A stretch of DNA of 64,000 bases from CAVVZJ01 sp963752755. GTDB lineage: Bacteria > Planctomycetota > Planctomycetia > Isosphaerales > Isosphaeraceae. The notes under the pieces were generated by a model that saw only the letters and a list, made by a program, of their open reading frames with translations, did no database searches and had not been told where the DNA came from. Both the position numbers and the translations under genes were made by a program. Positions 39,039 through 50,520 of this stretch are shown piece after piece. The stretch spans positions 1 through 64,000 of the forward strand of contig CAVVZJ010000018.1 in the NCBI GenBank assembly GCA_963752755.1, written 5' to 3'. How positions within the stretch are numbered: the stretch's first letter is position 1; each line of letters starts with the position of its first letter.

Positions 39039-42000
39039 ATGAGCCACCCCTTCCCCTCCACCCGATTCCTCCCCAGGCGGCCGCGAGGCACCCGCGCACG
39101 CAATCCGCACCTGGAACTGGAACACCTCGAGGGTCGCCAGTTGCTCACGTCGGTCGGCGTGCCTGGCGGGCTGGTGAGCTGGTGGACGGCCGACGGCACC
39201 GCGGCCGACCTGAAGGGCCTGAACAACGCCAACCTGTTCAATGGCACCACCTACACCGCGGGCAAGGTCGGCCAGGCGTTCAAGTTCGACGGAGTCAACG
39301 ACCGCGTCGAGGTCGCCGACTCGCCCAGCCTGGCGCTGACGGGCTCGCTGTCGATCGAGGGATGGATCAAGGTGAACGCCTTGCCCTCGGCCAGTCAGGG
39401 CCTCGCCACGGTCCTTTTCCGGGGCGACGACCGCGGGGGGCTCGACCCCTATCAGCTCACCCTGGACTCGACCGGCGCACTCTGGTTCCAGGTCGTCAGC
39501 GCCGCGGGCGAGTCGGCGAGGGTTTCCGCCCCGGTCGCCACCGGTCAGCTCATGCACGTCGCCGCGACGCTCGACGACGCGACCGGCGAGATGACGCTCT
39601 ACGTGAATGGCGGCGTTGTCGCACAGACCGTGACCTCGGCCCGACCGTTCGGGGCCCTCGACCCGGCCTACAATCCCGGCATCGGGATCGGCAACGCCAA
39701 CGGCAACGCCACCGGCTCAGGATACAACATCCCGTTCAACGGGCTGATCGACGAACTGTCGGTGTACGACCGAGCCCTGACCCGCGGCGAGGTCCTGGGC
39801 ATCTCCAGCGCCGGCGCCGGCGGCAAGGTCCGCGCCGCGAACTACTTCGCGGCCGACTTCCCGAGCGTCGTGGAGGGGCCGGCCGCGGCCTCGTCGACGG
39901 CGACATTCACGATCAGTCGCGTCGGCAGCCTCGCCGGCCAGGCCGTCGTCAACTGGTCAACCGCCAACGCCACGGCGACGGCCGGCACGGACTACGTCGC
40001 CGCGTCGGGACAGGTCGTTTTCCAGGACGGCGAGTCTCAGAAGACCGTCCAGGTGACCGTCAACGGCGACGGCGCGATCGAGACCGACGAGACCTTCTGG
40101 CTGGTCCTCTCCACGTCCACGCCCGGCTACGCAACCGGCGGTGGGCTGGCGACGATCCGGAACGACGATGCGTCCGTCTCCGTCAATGATGCCCAGGTCA
40201 ACGAAGGCGACCCACGCTTCGGCCGCCTGGGACCGTTCGTGGAACCGTCCGGCAACGGCGGGCTCAACCGCTCGACGGGGATGGTTTACGGGCCCGACGG
40301 AAACCTGTACGTCGGGAGCCAAAATACCGACGAGGTGCTGCGCTACGACGCCGCCACGGGGGCCTTCCTCGGGCCGTTTGTGACCGCGGGGAGCGGTGGT
40401 CTGAATGGCCCGTCCGTGGACGGCCTAATTTTCCGGCCCGACGGTCGGCTGTATGTGGGCTCGAAAAACAGCAACAGCGTGCTGCGGTACGACGCCACGA
40501 CGGGCGCGTTCCTCGATGCCTTTGTCCCGACGGGCAGCGGCGGGCTCCTGGAGCCGAAAGGGATGACCTTTGCGCCAGACGGCAGTCTCCTCGTCAGCAG
40601 CGGCACCAACGAGGTGCTCCGGTACAGCGGCACAACCGGCGCGTTCCTTGGTCCGTTCGTCGCGGCGGGAAGCGGTGGTTTGACAGATCCCCGATCGCTA
40701 GCGTTCGGCCCGGACGGGAACCTCTACGTGTCGAGCGGCGCGACCAATTCCGTACTGAAGTACAGCGGCACGACGGGGACTTTCCTCGGCACATTCATCC
40801 CCGCGAACTCCGGCGGCCTGATCAACCCGGGCGACCTCCTCTTCGCCGACGGGCGATTGTATGTCGCAAGCCAGAACACCAACCAGGTGCTGCGGTACGA
40901 CGCCGCCAACGGGGAGTTCATCGACGACGCCGTGCCGGCCGGGAGTGGCGGCCTCGACCGGCCGATCGGCCTCATGCTCGACGCCAATCAGAACCTGTTG
41001 GTGGGCGGCTTCGCGGGAGTGATCCGCTATACGTCGCCGTCCCCGGCCTACTTCACCGTGAGCCTCAGCGGCCCGTCGCCGCGACCGTCACGGTCAATTA
41101 CTCCACGGCGAACGGGACGGCGGTGGCCGGGGGCGATTTCACCTCGACTTCAGGCACACTGACGTTCGCCCCGGGCGAGACGACCAAAATCGTCGCCGTG
41201 GCGATCGCCAACGACGCCGTCGCCGAGCCGACGGAATCCTTCGTGCTCAATCTGTCCAACCCGGTCGGTGCCACCATCGCCGACGGCCAGGGGGTGGGCA
41301 CGATCCTCGACGACGACGCGACCAAGTTCTACGTCGTCAACGACGCCTCCACCAACCGGACCTACGAGTACGGCTCGCCCAGCAACTCCATCGAGAACTA
41401 TGCCCTGAACAGCGGCAACACCGCGCCGCGGGCGCCGCCAGCACCGCCGCGGGCAACAAGGTCTGGGTCGTCGACGCCAACAAGAAAGTCTACGTCTACA
41501 ACACCAGCGGTGGCCTGCTCGGCTCGTGGACGGCCGGCAGCCTCGCCTCGAACGCCACGGTCGAGGGCATCGCCACCAACGGCACCGACGTCTGGATTGT
41601 CGACGCCCGTCAGGACAAAATCTTCCGCTACACGGCCGGCGCCGGCCGCCTTTCGGGCAGCCAGAACGCCGCCAGCAGCTTCAAGCTCAACAGCGGCAAC
41701 TCGAACCCGATGGACGTCGTGACCGACGGGACGTACCTCTGGGTCGTCGACCTCGGCCTGTGGACCGACAAGGTGTTCAAGTACACCGTCTCGGGCTCAC
41801 TCGTCGGTAGCTGGTCGCTCGGATACGCGAGCGAGAGCCCGACGGGCATCACGCTCGACCCCTCGGACGTGAGTCACCTCTGGGTCGTCGACAGCGGGAC
41901 GGACCGCGTCTACCAGTTCGATGCCGCCGCGGGCCGCACCTCCGGGTCGCAGGCGCCCTCGATGAGCTTCGCCCTGGCCGCGGGCAACACCAACCCCCAG

Positions 42001-42252
42001 GGCATCGCCGACCCACCGGCCGGTGTTCCCATCCCGTCCGCTTCGGCGACGACCCCGCACCTGCCGCCTCCAACGACCGCCCGCGGCCGGCTTGGCCCCC
42101 TCAATCCGGCACCGACCCCATCGGCCGTGCCGCCCGTGTCCCTGGCGGGCTTCGACCAGGCCCTCGATACACTCGGGCGCGGGCCTGCGGAGGCCGGGCC
42201 GGCCGCGGTCCTCCCCGATCTCCTTCGCACCCGGCGTCGACGGGTGAGTTGA
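39039..42252 (+). CDS. Giant secreted protein: LamG, Calx-beta, NHL-like repeats
   Basis: About 1,070 residues. The N-terminus has the planctomycete motif LELEHLEGRQLLTS, typical of their cell-surface proteins. A LamG/concanavalin domain follows (GGLVSWWTADGTAADLKGLN ... LIDELSVYDRALTRGEV), then Calx-beta (STANATATAGTDYVAASGQV), then NHL-like propeller repeats (GPDGNLYVGSQNTDEVLRYD repeated about six times), a second Calx-beta (DFTSTSGTLTFAPGETTKI) and more propeller repeats (VWVVDANKKVYVYN, DVWIVDARQDKIFRY). Frame changes lie near 41085 and 41430. It ends in a Pro/Ala-rich segment and PDLLRTRRRRVS. A role in surface adhesion or carbohydrate binding is inferred. Confidence 0.78.
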
Positions 42253-42386
42253 TCCCCCCAGTGCCGTTCGGTCGGCCGGGCCCCGCCTCGGCCGACCGAT
42301 GGCGCCAGGAGCATGGCACCTGGGCCTCACCCCCCTCGGGGCCCGCCCGCCGAGGACCGGCCACCCAACCAAGGTCCCGGATCATA

Positions 42387-44493
42387 TCAGTTGAAACGTC
42401 GATCCTCCCCGGCGCCTCGTGCCTCCTCCAGAGGACGAGGCGCCGGATCGTTTCCCCGGAGCGATGTTCCCATGATTGTCGGGCCCCGCGTTCGATTCGC
42501 GAGTCGCCCCGCCAGAAAGGCCGCCGCCAGCAGCGTCAGTCCAGCCCCATGCAACCACCAGCCGAGGTTCAGCCGGGGGGGCACGATCCGGAACTCGAGC
42601 CGCCCGCTCGCGTCGGCGACCCCCGAGAGGTCCATCAACAGCTCCGCGCAGCGGGACGAGGCATAGGGCCGACGGCCGTTGATGACCCACCAGGACCCCG
42701 GGTTCTGATTGACCCAGACCCGCTGGCCGGGCTCGACGTGGAACACCAGGCGGTTCGGGCTCCAGGATGACGGTTTCACCGGGCCGTCGCTCGTCCAGGA
42801 CTCGCCACGGTACGCGGGATCTTCACGGGCGAGGCGGGCGGTCGGGCGCTGAAGGTCGTAGCCGAGCTGGGTCTCGTGGCCCTGGATGACGCCATAGCCG
42901 CGCGCGACGGGCAGGGCCTCGGGACTGCTGCAAGGTTTGCACCACGGCGTCGACCGGCGGGCCTGGGTCGGGCACCGATCGTATCGGGACCGCGAAGGCC
43001 AGCGGCAGGACCTCATGACCGTAGGCCACCAGGTCGGCCCCGACGAGCAACACCAGCGCCGCCGCGAACCGGCGCACCACGCGGCGGTCGTCCTGTCTCA
43101 GGTGGACCACGGTCGAGCCCGCGGCCAGCCCCACCCCGAGGGCCGCCAGCAGCCGCCATCGCGAGACGACGTGCAAGGTGCGGAAGATCGGCAACTGGTT
43201 CAACCAGTAGCTCGGCAACGCCACGCCGTCGGCACCGAAGGCGAGCCAGAACCCCAGCCCCGCCAGGATGTGCCACCACCGCAGCCCCCAACGCAAACTC
43301 AGCGCCGCCAGAATCACCACGGTCCAGCCGACGTACACGTTCGATTCCCAGAAGACCGGCGCCTCGGTGCGGGCCAGTTCGAGCCGGTCGGGCCGGCCGA
43401 CCCAGCAGAGAAGGGCGTAGTCGAGCGTCTGGGACATCGACGGCGCGTGCTCCCGCGTGTAGTCGCGCACCACCTCCCCCGTCGTCGCCAGCCGCCAGCC
43501 GCAGAGGGCCAGCACCATGCCGACAGCCAGGACGGCTTGCCGCAGGATGCGCCCGCCCTCCGACCGACCTCGAACGCGAAGGTCCCTCGCGAAGAACAGC
43601 GCGGCCAGCACGACGCCGTAGATGAGCAGATAGTGAATCGAGTTCAAGATCGCCAGCGCCAGCCAGGCCCCCAGCACCAGGCCACCCTGGCCGCGGCCTC
43701 CCAGGCGACGCACCGCCAGCAGCAGCCAGGGGACGATCCAGTAACTCATGGGGATGTAATATCCCGCCACGGCGTAGATCATCGCGCCGCCGTTCAGCCC
43801 GTAGACCAGCCCGACCAGCGCCGACGCCCAGGGATCGCGCAACCAGGCCATCGCGAGCCGACGCGCCCCCTCGACGGCCAGCATCATCCAGCCGATCGTC
43901 GCGAGCCGGAGCCCGATCGACGTGCCGAAGGCCAGCACCAGCGCCATGCCGGGGCTGAAGATTCCCACCTGGGGGTTGGCCGCGAGCGGGAACCCGCCGC
44001 AGACATACGGGTTCCACCAAGGGAACTCGCCCCAGATCATCAGGGTGCGCCGGGCGGCCTCGAAGTGGGCGAGGTACAGGTCCCAGTCGCCCAGGGACGT
44101 CGCCTCGGGGTGCCGCAACATCGGCAACGCCAGCGAGGCCGTCGCCAGTTGGAGGGCCCACGGCAACACGCGGGCGTCCGTTCCCTCGGGGCGGCTCGGG
44201 GCTTCTTCCAGCCACACATCCCCAGGACGCAGGGTGACGATCCGCCACATCCCGAACGTCGCGGCGGCCAGCACCATCCCCCAGCCGAGGCCCTTGCGCA
44301 CGGACCAGGGCAGGACGAAGAACAGGTCGCGGAGCAGGGGGGTCAGCAGGATGAGGAATGGCAGGGCCACGAGGATGCCGGCCACGAACCCGCGTCGACG
44401 ACGGCGAAGCCAGGCGATCGAGCGACCCACCAGGGCCCCCGTCCGGTACGCGACACCCACAAAACCCGTCTCCCCGGCTGGCCGACACCTCAT
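42387..44493 (-). CDS. Polytopic membrane protein (YfhO/GT39-like)
   Basis: About 700 residues with twelve or so hydrophobic helices (FVAGILVALPFLILLTPLLR, LGWGMVLAAATFGMWRIV, YYIPMSYWIVPWLLLAV, VILAALSLRWGLRWWHILAG). An extracellular loop has WGEFPWWNPYVCGGFPLAAN, the pattern of YfhO-like and lipid-linked-sugar membrane glycosyltransferases. The C-terminal soluble part (VEPGQRVWVNQNPGSWWVIN) ends with another helix. One frame change near 42915 joins two frames. It may glycosylate surface proteins such as its neighbours; that is inference. Confidence 0.65.
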
Positions 44494-45007
44494 CCCGCCC
44501 GCGACGGTCCTTCAAGGGTAATCCCCTCACAACAGTGTCGGCAACGACTCGTCCCAGGAGGACCATGCCAGGGTTCGCGGCCATCGCGAACGCCGACGCC
44601 TCACACGTCGATCGTTGCAAGAATTCACCTGATTCGACACGTTGTTGACGTGTGACACACATCCAGGCAAGATGGGCTCGACGTGCCTCCCGGCCCGCGG
44701 GACCATGCGCGAGGCCCTTGCCGCCTTCCGCCGCATCGTCTTGCGAGCCATCGGGGCGATCACCTTGTGATCCTGCCATCGCCGTGTCGCGACCCGGGCC
44801 GATCGTCAGTCGGTGGGCCAGATCGGATGATCGGCCTGGCCCCGACTGATGTGTTTCCTCGCGACAACGACCTTCGAACCAACTCAACTCGACGTCCTCG
44901 CCTCAGCGACCGGAATTCCATCCGGCGGACCTCCCGTCGGCCGCGGGATCGGGCGTTGGGCCGGAGCGGCGTCGCCCGTGTCCCCCTCTCCGGAAGGAAC
45001 ACCCACG
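44494..45007. other. Divergent intergenic region
   Basis: Between the divergent membrane protein and the dockerin protein. No frame with family support is visible. GGAAGGA about ten bases before the ATG at 45008 acts as ribosome binding site for the dockerin protein. Confidence 0.5.
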
Positions 45008-48000
45008 ATGGAACGTCGCAACCGAAAGACAGGCAATATCCATCCGCGCCGGAGGCGGAGAACCGCGAGCTTCGACAACCTCGAGGCCCGACTGGCCCCG
45101 GCGGTCGGCTCGATCCAGGGGGCGCTCTGGAACGATTTGAACGCCGACAAGGTGCGCGACCCCGGCGAGCCGGCGCTGGCTGGGCGGACCGTCTACCTCG
45201 ACCTGGACCGCGACGGCCGGCTTGACGGCGGCGAGCCCTCCACAATGACAGCCGGCGACGGGTCGTATGCCTTCAACGGACTGCAGCCGGGGGCCTACCA
45301 CGTGTCGCAGGTGTTGCCCGACGGCTGGCAGCAGACCTCCCCCGGCGAGTTTCCGACCCGCGGCGTGCTGCTCCAGGAGGCCGTCGAGACGCACACGTTC
45401 GACTTCCAGGAACTTGCCAGCTCGACCAGCTACGAGATGATGGCCTACCATCGGGACGGCTACACGATCGACAGCTCGGTCAACAACGGCATCTCGAAGT
45501 TCCGCGTGACCGGCTCGACCGACTCGGGGCGTTACGGCGGCTCCGCCGCGCTGAAGATCTCGTTCTGGCCGGCGTGGATCTCGCTGCGTCGCGACGACGG
45601 CGCCCCCTTCGACCTGTCGCAAATGGACCTGGCCGAGACCTGGTCGAGCGTCTACACACCCACGGTGATCTTCCACGGCACGAAGGCCGACGGCCGGGTC
45701 GTCCAGCAATCATTCACGCTCGATAACGTATTCAACAATACGAACGCATTCCAGACGTTCACGTTCAGCGGGTTCGACGACGTCGTCTCGGTGGACTGGT
45801 TCACCAACGACTCGTACAACGCCCACCAGTTCGACGACGTCCGGGTTGATGCCGGGGGGGGCCTCGGCGCCATTGGGATCGATCTGGGCTCGGCCGCGAT
45901 GGCGACTCCTGATCTGACGATTACCGACTACGAGAACAACGAGGCCAACGGCGGCACGTATTCCCTTTCCGTCGACGTGCGACTGTCCTCGGCGAACACG
46001 CTTCCGGTGAATGTCTACTACGCCACGGCCGACGGCAACGCCACGGCCGGGCAGGACTACGAGGCGCAATCCGGGCGTCTCGTGTTCCAGCCGGGCGAGA
46101 CGACCAAGCGGATCACCGTCCGCACCACCCCCGACACCCGGCCCGAGCCCGACGAGACGATCCTCATCAACCTCTGGGGCGCGGTCAACGCCCGGATTGC
46201 CGACGATCAGGGGGTCATTACACTCCTCAACGACGACGGGCCGATCGCTCGCAACGACTCCTACGCGGCGGAGGACAACACGACGTTGACGGTCGCCGCG
46301 CCCGGCGTGCTGGCCAACGACGACAACGGCGGCACACGAACCGCCGTGCTCTGGGGCGACCCCGGTCACGGCGACGTGACGCTGAACGCCGACGGCTCGT
46401 TCGTCTATGTCCCGGACTCGGGCTACGTCGGCAATGACTCGTTCACCTATCGCCTGGAGATCGACGGGGTTCCTTCCAAACCGGCCACAGTGTCGATCAC
46501 CGTCAACCAGGTCAACGACCCGCCGGTGGCGTTGGACGACAGTTATTCGACCACCCAGGACGGCACGCTGGTCGTGGGCGGCGTCGGGGTGCCGCCGGTG
46601 CTCCGCTACGGCTTCGACGAGGTGACCGGCGGCACCGTTGCCGCCCAGGACACCGGCACGACTCCCGCGGCCCCCGGTACGCTGGTCGGCCAGGCCACCC
46701 GCACCGCCAGCACCCCCGGCGGTGCAAGCTCAAGTGCCCTCGACCTGGGCCTCTCCGGCAAGAACTACGTGACGACGGGCACGGACACCGACAAGGTCGA
46801 CACGCTCACGACCCTGACCCTCTCCGGCTGGATCAACCTGCGCCGCCCCGGCCGAGGGCGACGTGATCCTCAACGACACGCCCGCGACATCACCGATACC
46901 TCCGGCCGGCACCGGCGGCTGGACGTGGGGCATCCGCGCGCCGTTCAACAACTCCGATCCGCTGTCCGCGAGCAACTTCGCCCTGGCGTTCGGCATCTCG
47001 GAGTCGTTCGGGACCTACGTCAACACGACGAGCATCAGCTCTCAGGCGATCGACGCCGACGGGCAATGGGTCTTCGTTGCGATGACACGATCCGCCGGCA
47101 ACGTGATCACGTACTATCTCGGCGACGAGACGACGACGGTCGCGCAACTGGGTGGCCTGTCGATCCTGGACGATCCGATCAAGCAGAACTCCGCGCCTCT
47201 GGAAGTCGGCGGTACATCCGGCACGATCGATCACACCCTTCCCGCCTGGCTCGACGACCTGCGGGTGTATGACCAGGCCCTCACACCGGAACAGCTCGAC
47301 CAGGTGCGGCGGGAGAACCTGTCAGCCAACGTGCTTGCTAACGACACGGATGCGGACGGCGACCCACTCTCCGCCGTCCTCGTCTCGGGCCCGTCGCACG
47401 GCACGCTCAGCCTCGGCTCCGGCGGAGGCTTCACCTACACGCCTACCCCGGGCTACACCGGCATCGACTCGTTCACGTACCGGGCCAGCGACGGCGCGGC
47501 CCAGTCGAACCTGGCCACGGTGAACATCACCGTCACTCCGTCCGGTTCCAGCGGCGCCCCGACCGCCACCGACGACACCTACACTCTCGAAGAAGACGCC
47601 CCCCTGACCGTCCCGACCCCTGGTGTACTGGCCAACGACAGCGACCCGCAGAACGATTCCCTGACAGCCGTTCTCGTCACCGATCCGTCGCACGGCACGC
47701 TCCGGCTCAACTCCAACGGTTCGTTCACCTACGTCCCGGACCTGAATTACAACGGCCCAGATCGCTTCACCTACAAGGCCAGCGACGGCACGAACGTCGG
47801 CAACACCGTGTCCGTAAGTTTGATGATCAACTCCTCGCCCGATGGTCCGACCGCCCAGGACGACACCTACATCGTCGCTGAGGGCACCACGCTGACCGTC
47901 CCGCAGGCGTCGGGCACTCCGGCGAGCGACCAGCAGAGCCTGCTGGGTGGCTACCAGTTCAACGCCGGGCTCAATATCGACTGGCAGCAACAGGTGGCTG

Positions 48001-50291
48001 CGGGGATGGGAGGCGTGCTGACGTCGATCGACATCTGGATCGGCCCGAACAGCACACCAGGGGCCTCGTTCGACTTCTATGTCAACCGTGGCCCGGCCTG
48101 GCAGTCCGACCTGGCCGACTACACCACTCGAGTCACGGTTGCCTCCGGGAGGATCGACCAGTGGGTGACGGTCGATCTGTCGTCGGGTCACTTCTTCCTG
48201 GAACCAGGGGAGACGTTCACCTTCGGCGCACGAAACGGTTCGGGCGGAAACGCATTCCTGATCGGCTCGTCGACCGATCACGTCGGCGATTCCTATCCCG
48301 GTGGTCAGCTCTGGCGTGATGGCGTGATCCAGCCCGGCTCGGGCAGTGACGGTTATGACCTGAAATTCCGCACGAGGATGGAAGCCTTGACGTTGCCGAG
48401 CCTACTGGCCAACGACACCGACCCCGAGGGCGACCCCCTCAGCGCACTCCTCGTGTCCCCGCCAGCACACGGCACGCTGATGCTGAATCCTGATGGGGGC
48501 TTCACCTACACACCGAACGCGTACTTCCATGGTTCCGACAACTTCACCTACAAGGCCAACGATGGCGCCATCGACTCCACCCCGGCCACGGTAAACATCA
48601 CCGTCGTCTCCGACGGCGTGCCGACCCCGCTTCAGATCGCCTCGTTCGACGCGATAGCGTCCGGTTTCACGGCCACCTTCGACCGACCTTTCGACCCATC
48701 CTCGCTGAACCTCTACGCGGCCGGTACACTTGGCCCAACCGATCTGACCGTCACCCGCGATGGCATCCCGGTCCGCGGCACCCTGGTCGTCGCCGCCGAC
48801 AATCAGGCCCTGACGTTCGTTGCCACTGGCGGGCCGCTGGCCCCCGGCGTCTATGGTGTGTCCCTCCGCACCGGGATCGACTCCTTTCACGCGGCCGATG
48901 ACGCGGCCCCGCTCGAAAGTTCAGCGACGTCACACACCTTCACCGTCGCCTCGTCCTCGGCCCGTGTTCTCCGTTTGCCCGACTTCGCCCGCGGCGCCGG
49001 CCAGGACGTCAACATCCCGCACCCCACTACCGGCATCCCTCTGCGGCTCAACGACGGCGACGGCCTCACCTCCCTGACGGCCACACTCGACTACGACCCG
49101 GCCCTGCTCACCATCAACGGCATCACGACCGATCTGCCAGGGGCCTCCGCGACCGTGGACACAAGCACGCCCGGACTCGCCCGGATCACCGTCACCACCC
49201 CGACCGCGTTGGCCGCTGGCCCCATCGAACTCGCCCGGCTCCTCGCGACGGTGCCCACCTCGGCCCCGTATGGGGCCAAGCAGGTCCTCGACCTCGGCGA
49301 CGTCGTCGTCAACGGCGGGACCATCGCCGCGGTCGCCGACGACGCGGTCCAGGTGGCCGCGTTCGCCGGTGACGTCGATGGCAGCACGACCATCAACTCG
49401 GTCGATTCGCTGTTCATCCTGCAATACGTCACCAACGTCCGGGACGGCTTCACCGCGTACCCGACGGCCGACCCGGCGATCCTCGGCGACGTCGACGGCG
49501 GCGGGTCGATCAACTCGGTCGATTCGCTGTTCATCCTGCAATACGTCACCAACGTCGATCCCGGCCTGAGCCGCGTGCCGCCGCGACCGTCGGGCCTTGC
49601 CCCCTTGTCGGGCGGCCCCGACCCGAAGCTGTCGCTGCCGCGCGACCTGTCCGCCGCTCCTGGCGACACATTGTCGGTGCCGTTGACGCTGGAGCAGACC
49701 GACCCGACGACGATCGCGTTGACCAGTTTTGATCTGGTGATCGCCTTTGATCCGTCGGTCTTCACGGTGTCGGGGGCGCGTCTGGGCGGGTTGTCCGCGG
49801 GGTTCACGTTGTTGCCAGTGGTCATCGACGCAACGGCGGGAGTGGTTCGGATTCACGGCCTCCGGTCGACGCCCTTGTCGCTGGCCCCAGGGACGGTGGG
49901 GACACTGGCGGAGCTGGAACTGGTGGTGCGGCCTGATGCCTGCTCCGGCGTCTCGTCTCTGAACCTCCTTGCGGTGACGTCGACGCCGCGAGGCCCGGTG
50001 TTCACGGGTCTCAATGGGGGCACCCTGAGTCTGGTCCCGGCACCGACCAACGCGGCAGACGACCCCATCGACGGCCGGGTCATGATCGGAGAGACGACAC
50101 CTGTGGTGTCGCTGGCCGTCGGTCTACCACGACAAGGGCAGCATGCCGTTCGGAGTGATCGCCTGCGCGGCCGACTCGCCGACCGTCTCGTAACGCCGTG
50201 GGCCGAGGCGAGCCATCCGGTGTCGCTGTTCCGCGGGACGGCGTCGCGACGCCTCTCGGGGCGTGAATTCCTGCGCGATCGTCGGCCCTGA
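45008..50291 (+). CDS. Giant secreted protein with Calx-beta, tandem Big/cadherin, LamG, cohesin-like and dockerin domains
   Basis: About 1,760 residues. The N-terminus has the surface motif SFDNLEARLAPAVG. In order: an SdrD-B-like domain (IQGALWNDLNADKVRDPGEP), a Calx-beta domain (VNVYYATADGNATAGQDYEA), VCBS/cadherin-like repeats (VLANDDNGGTRTAVLWGDPG; later VLANDTDADGDPLSAVLVSG and three more), a LamG domain (LRYGFDEVTGGTVAAQD ... LDDLRVYDQALTPEQ), a cohesin-like domain (LTSLTATLDYDPALLTING), a dockerin pair (GDVDGSTTINSVDSLFILQY and GDVDGGGSINSVDSLFILQY) and a second cohesin-like domain (LTSFDLVIAFDPSVFTVSGA). One frame change falls near 46850. The C-terminus after about 50100 is basic and may lie in a wrong frame. 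It looks like a self-assembling surface scaffold. Confidence 0.78.
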
Positions 50292-50520
50292 TCGCCGGCC
50301 CTCGCGCGCAGATCGAGGTCACGTTCCACCCGCTGCGTGCGTCGAGCCGAACCGTTGAATCGGCGGACCGCGGTCTTGCGCTCGCGACCGGCCTCGACGA
50401 GGTGGATCATCGCGAACTCAGGAGCAACCACGCGTCAGGTAGAGCAGGGGGGACGTGATCGTCCCGGTTTGGCCGGGAATTCCTGAATGGTGAGTTCGAT
50501 GAGACCTGGCCTCTGAGGGC

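Noticed and set aside
38013..41162. One fused kinase-TPR/LamG protein
   Set aside because: The frame that runs from the kinase end into the LamG gene passes through low-complexity Pro/Arg sequence (38700-39030). A separate start with the surface-protein motif at 39039 and a plausible kinase stop at 38761 are more credible.
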